Positions 63,923 to 64,000 of a stretch of DNA of 64,000 nt are shown in pieces. The stretch spans positions 76,133 through 140,132 of the forward strand of contig CAKRDT010000002.1 of the NCBI GenBank assembly GCA_934316545.1. The letters run 5' to 3'. A program made the translations under genes and the position numbers. The notes under the pieces are model-generated. The model did not search any database. It was given only the letters and a program-made list of their open reading frames with translations, and had not been told where the DNA came from. The stretch comes from an uncultured Agathobacter sp. (GTDB lineage: Bacteria > Bacillota > Clostridia > Lachnospirales > Lachnospiraceae). Numbering within the stretch: the first letter of the stretch is position 1; every line of letters begins with the position of its first letter.

Positions 63923-64000
63923 TTATAAGCGATTGCGAAACTCCTGTGGCGGCGTGCTCCGGCTGGGCTGACCCGGTGGCGGGCTTCTACGCTGAACACG
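63923..64000 (-). CDS. C-terminal end of an unidentified gene, possibly AraC-type
   Basis: The right edge cuts a minus-strand frame that reads for 25 codons and ends in TPPQEFRNRL and a stop at 63923-63925. The ending resembles the C-terminus of AraC-family helix-turn-helix domains (TPxEFR). The stretch is GC-rich compared with the rest of the window. Too short for a firm call; it could also be non-coding. Confidence 0.25.
   Translation of the reverse strand, partial: RVQRRSPPPGQPSRSTPPQEFRNRL

Overview
The window looks like chromosome of an anaerobic, spore-forming, low-GC Gram-positive bacterium, most probably a Lachnospiraceae (Clostridia). Pointers are spoIVB and spo0A with perfect 0A boxes, a Leu T-box, Rex, short intrinsic terminators, a DUF5688 protein, the GGGtGRT protein with its Fe-S scaffold partner, a 13-cysteine mini-protein and cohesin/dockerin modules. 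A chemotaxis transducer suggests motility. The genus cannot be read from the sequence.

Layout. 1-4692: the conserved Clostridia block tlyA (partial)-nadK-argR-recN-spoIVB. Its usual last member, spo0A, lies 19 kb further on (23760). Between them: a molybdoenzyme island (4694-13998) with a fused P-loop NTPase/MocA-like protein, a short ModE-like regulator, a FecBCD-type ABC importer, a three-subunit xanthine-dehydrogenase-type hydroxylase and an NCS2 purine permease; a stacked inverted-repeat spacer; an MCP-PilZ transducer; an amino-acid ABC importer whose binding domain appears circularly permuted; and a MarR-controlled heterodimeric ABC exporter.

23760-37797: spo0A, a first glycogen synthase, a DUF5688 gene, the spermidine/putrescine potABCD operon with an XRE-cupin regulator, tRNA-Thr(CGT), an operon of a small membrane protein, an HD protein, queH and argH, then asd and an ATPase-like protein with a degenerate Walker A. 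37800-45000: a topoisomerase III with five C-terminal zinc-ribbon repeats, a beta-helix acyltransferase-like protein, the GGGtGRT pair, and the scar of a mobile element (broken tyrosine recombinase next to short CCTACA repeats). 45260-52536: two secreted proteins (Ig-like; two cohesin-like modules plus dockerin), ilvN-ilvC, leuS under a Leu T-box, and the Cys-rich mini-gene.

52615-64000: a probable Re-citrate synthase-GntR-isocitrate dehydrogenase operon with a promoter and perfect palindromic operator; then rex, a coiled-coil protein, the NAD(P)HX repair enzyme, alr, an endoA/mazF toxin without antitoxin, a CorC-like CBS protein, a YebC/PmpR protein and a second glycogen synthase. The right edge holds a GC-rich gene tail on the minus strand.

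Strongest new observations: (i) a forespore-type promoter whose -10 element forms one arm of a terminator hairpin that covers the spoIVB start codon; (ii) a ModE-box-like operator over the promoter of the ABC importer, suggesting molybdate/tungstate uptake serving the hydroxylase; (iii) the permuted binding domain-permease fusion; (iv) the 18-bp GntR operator of the citrate/isocitrate operon.
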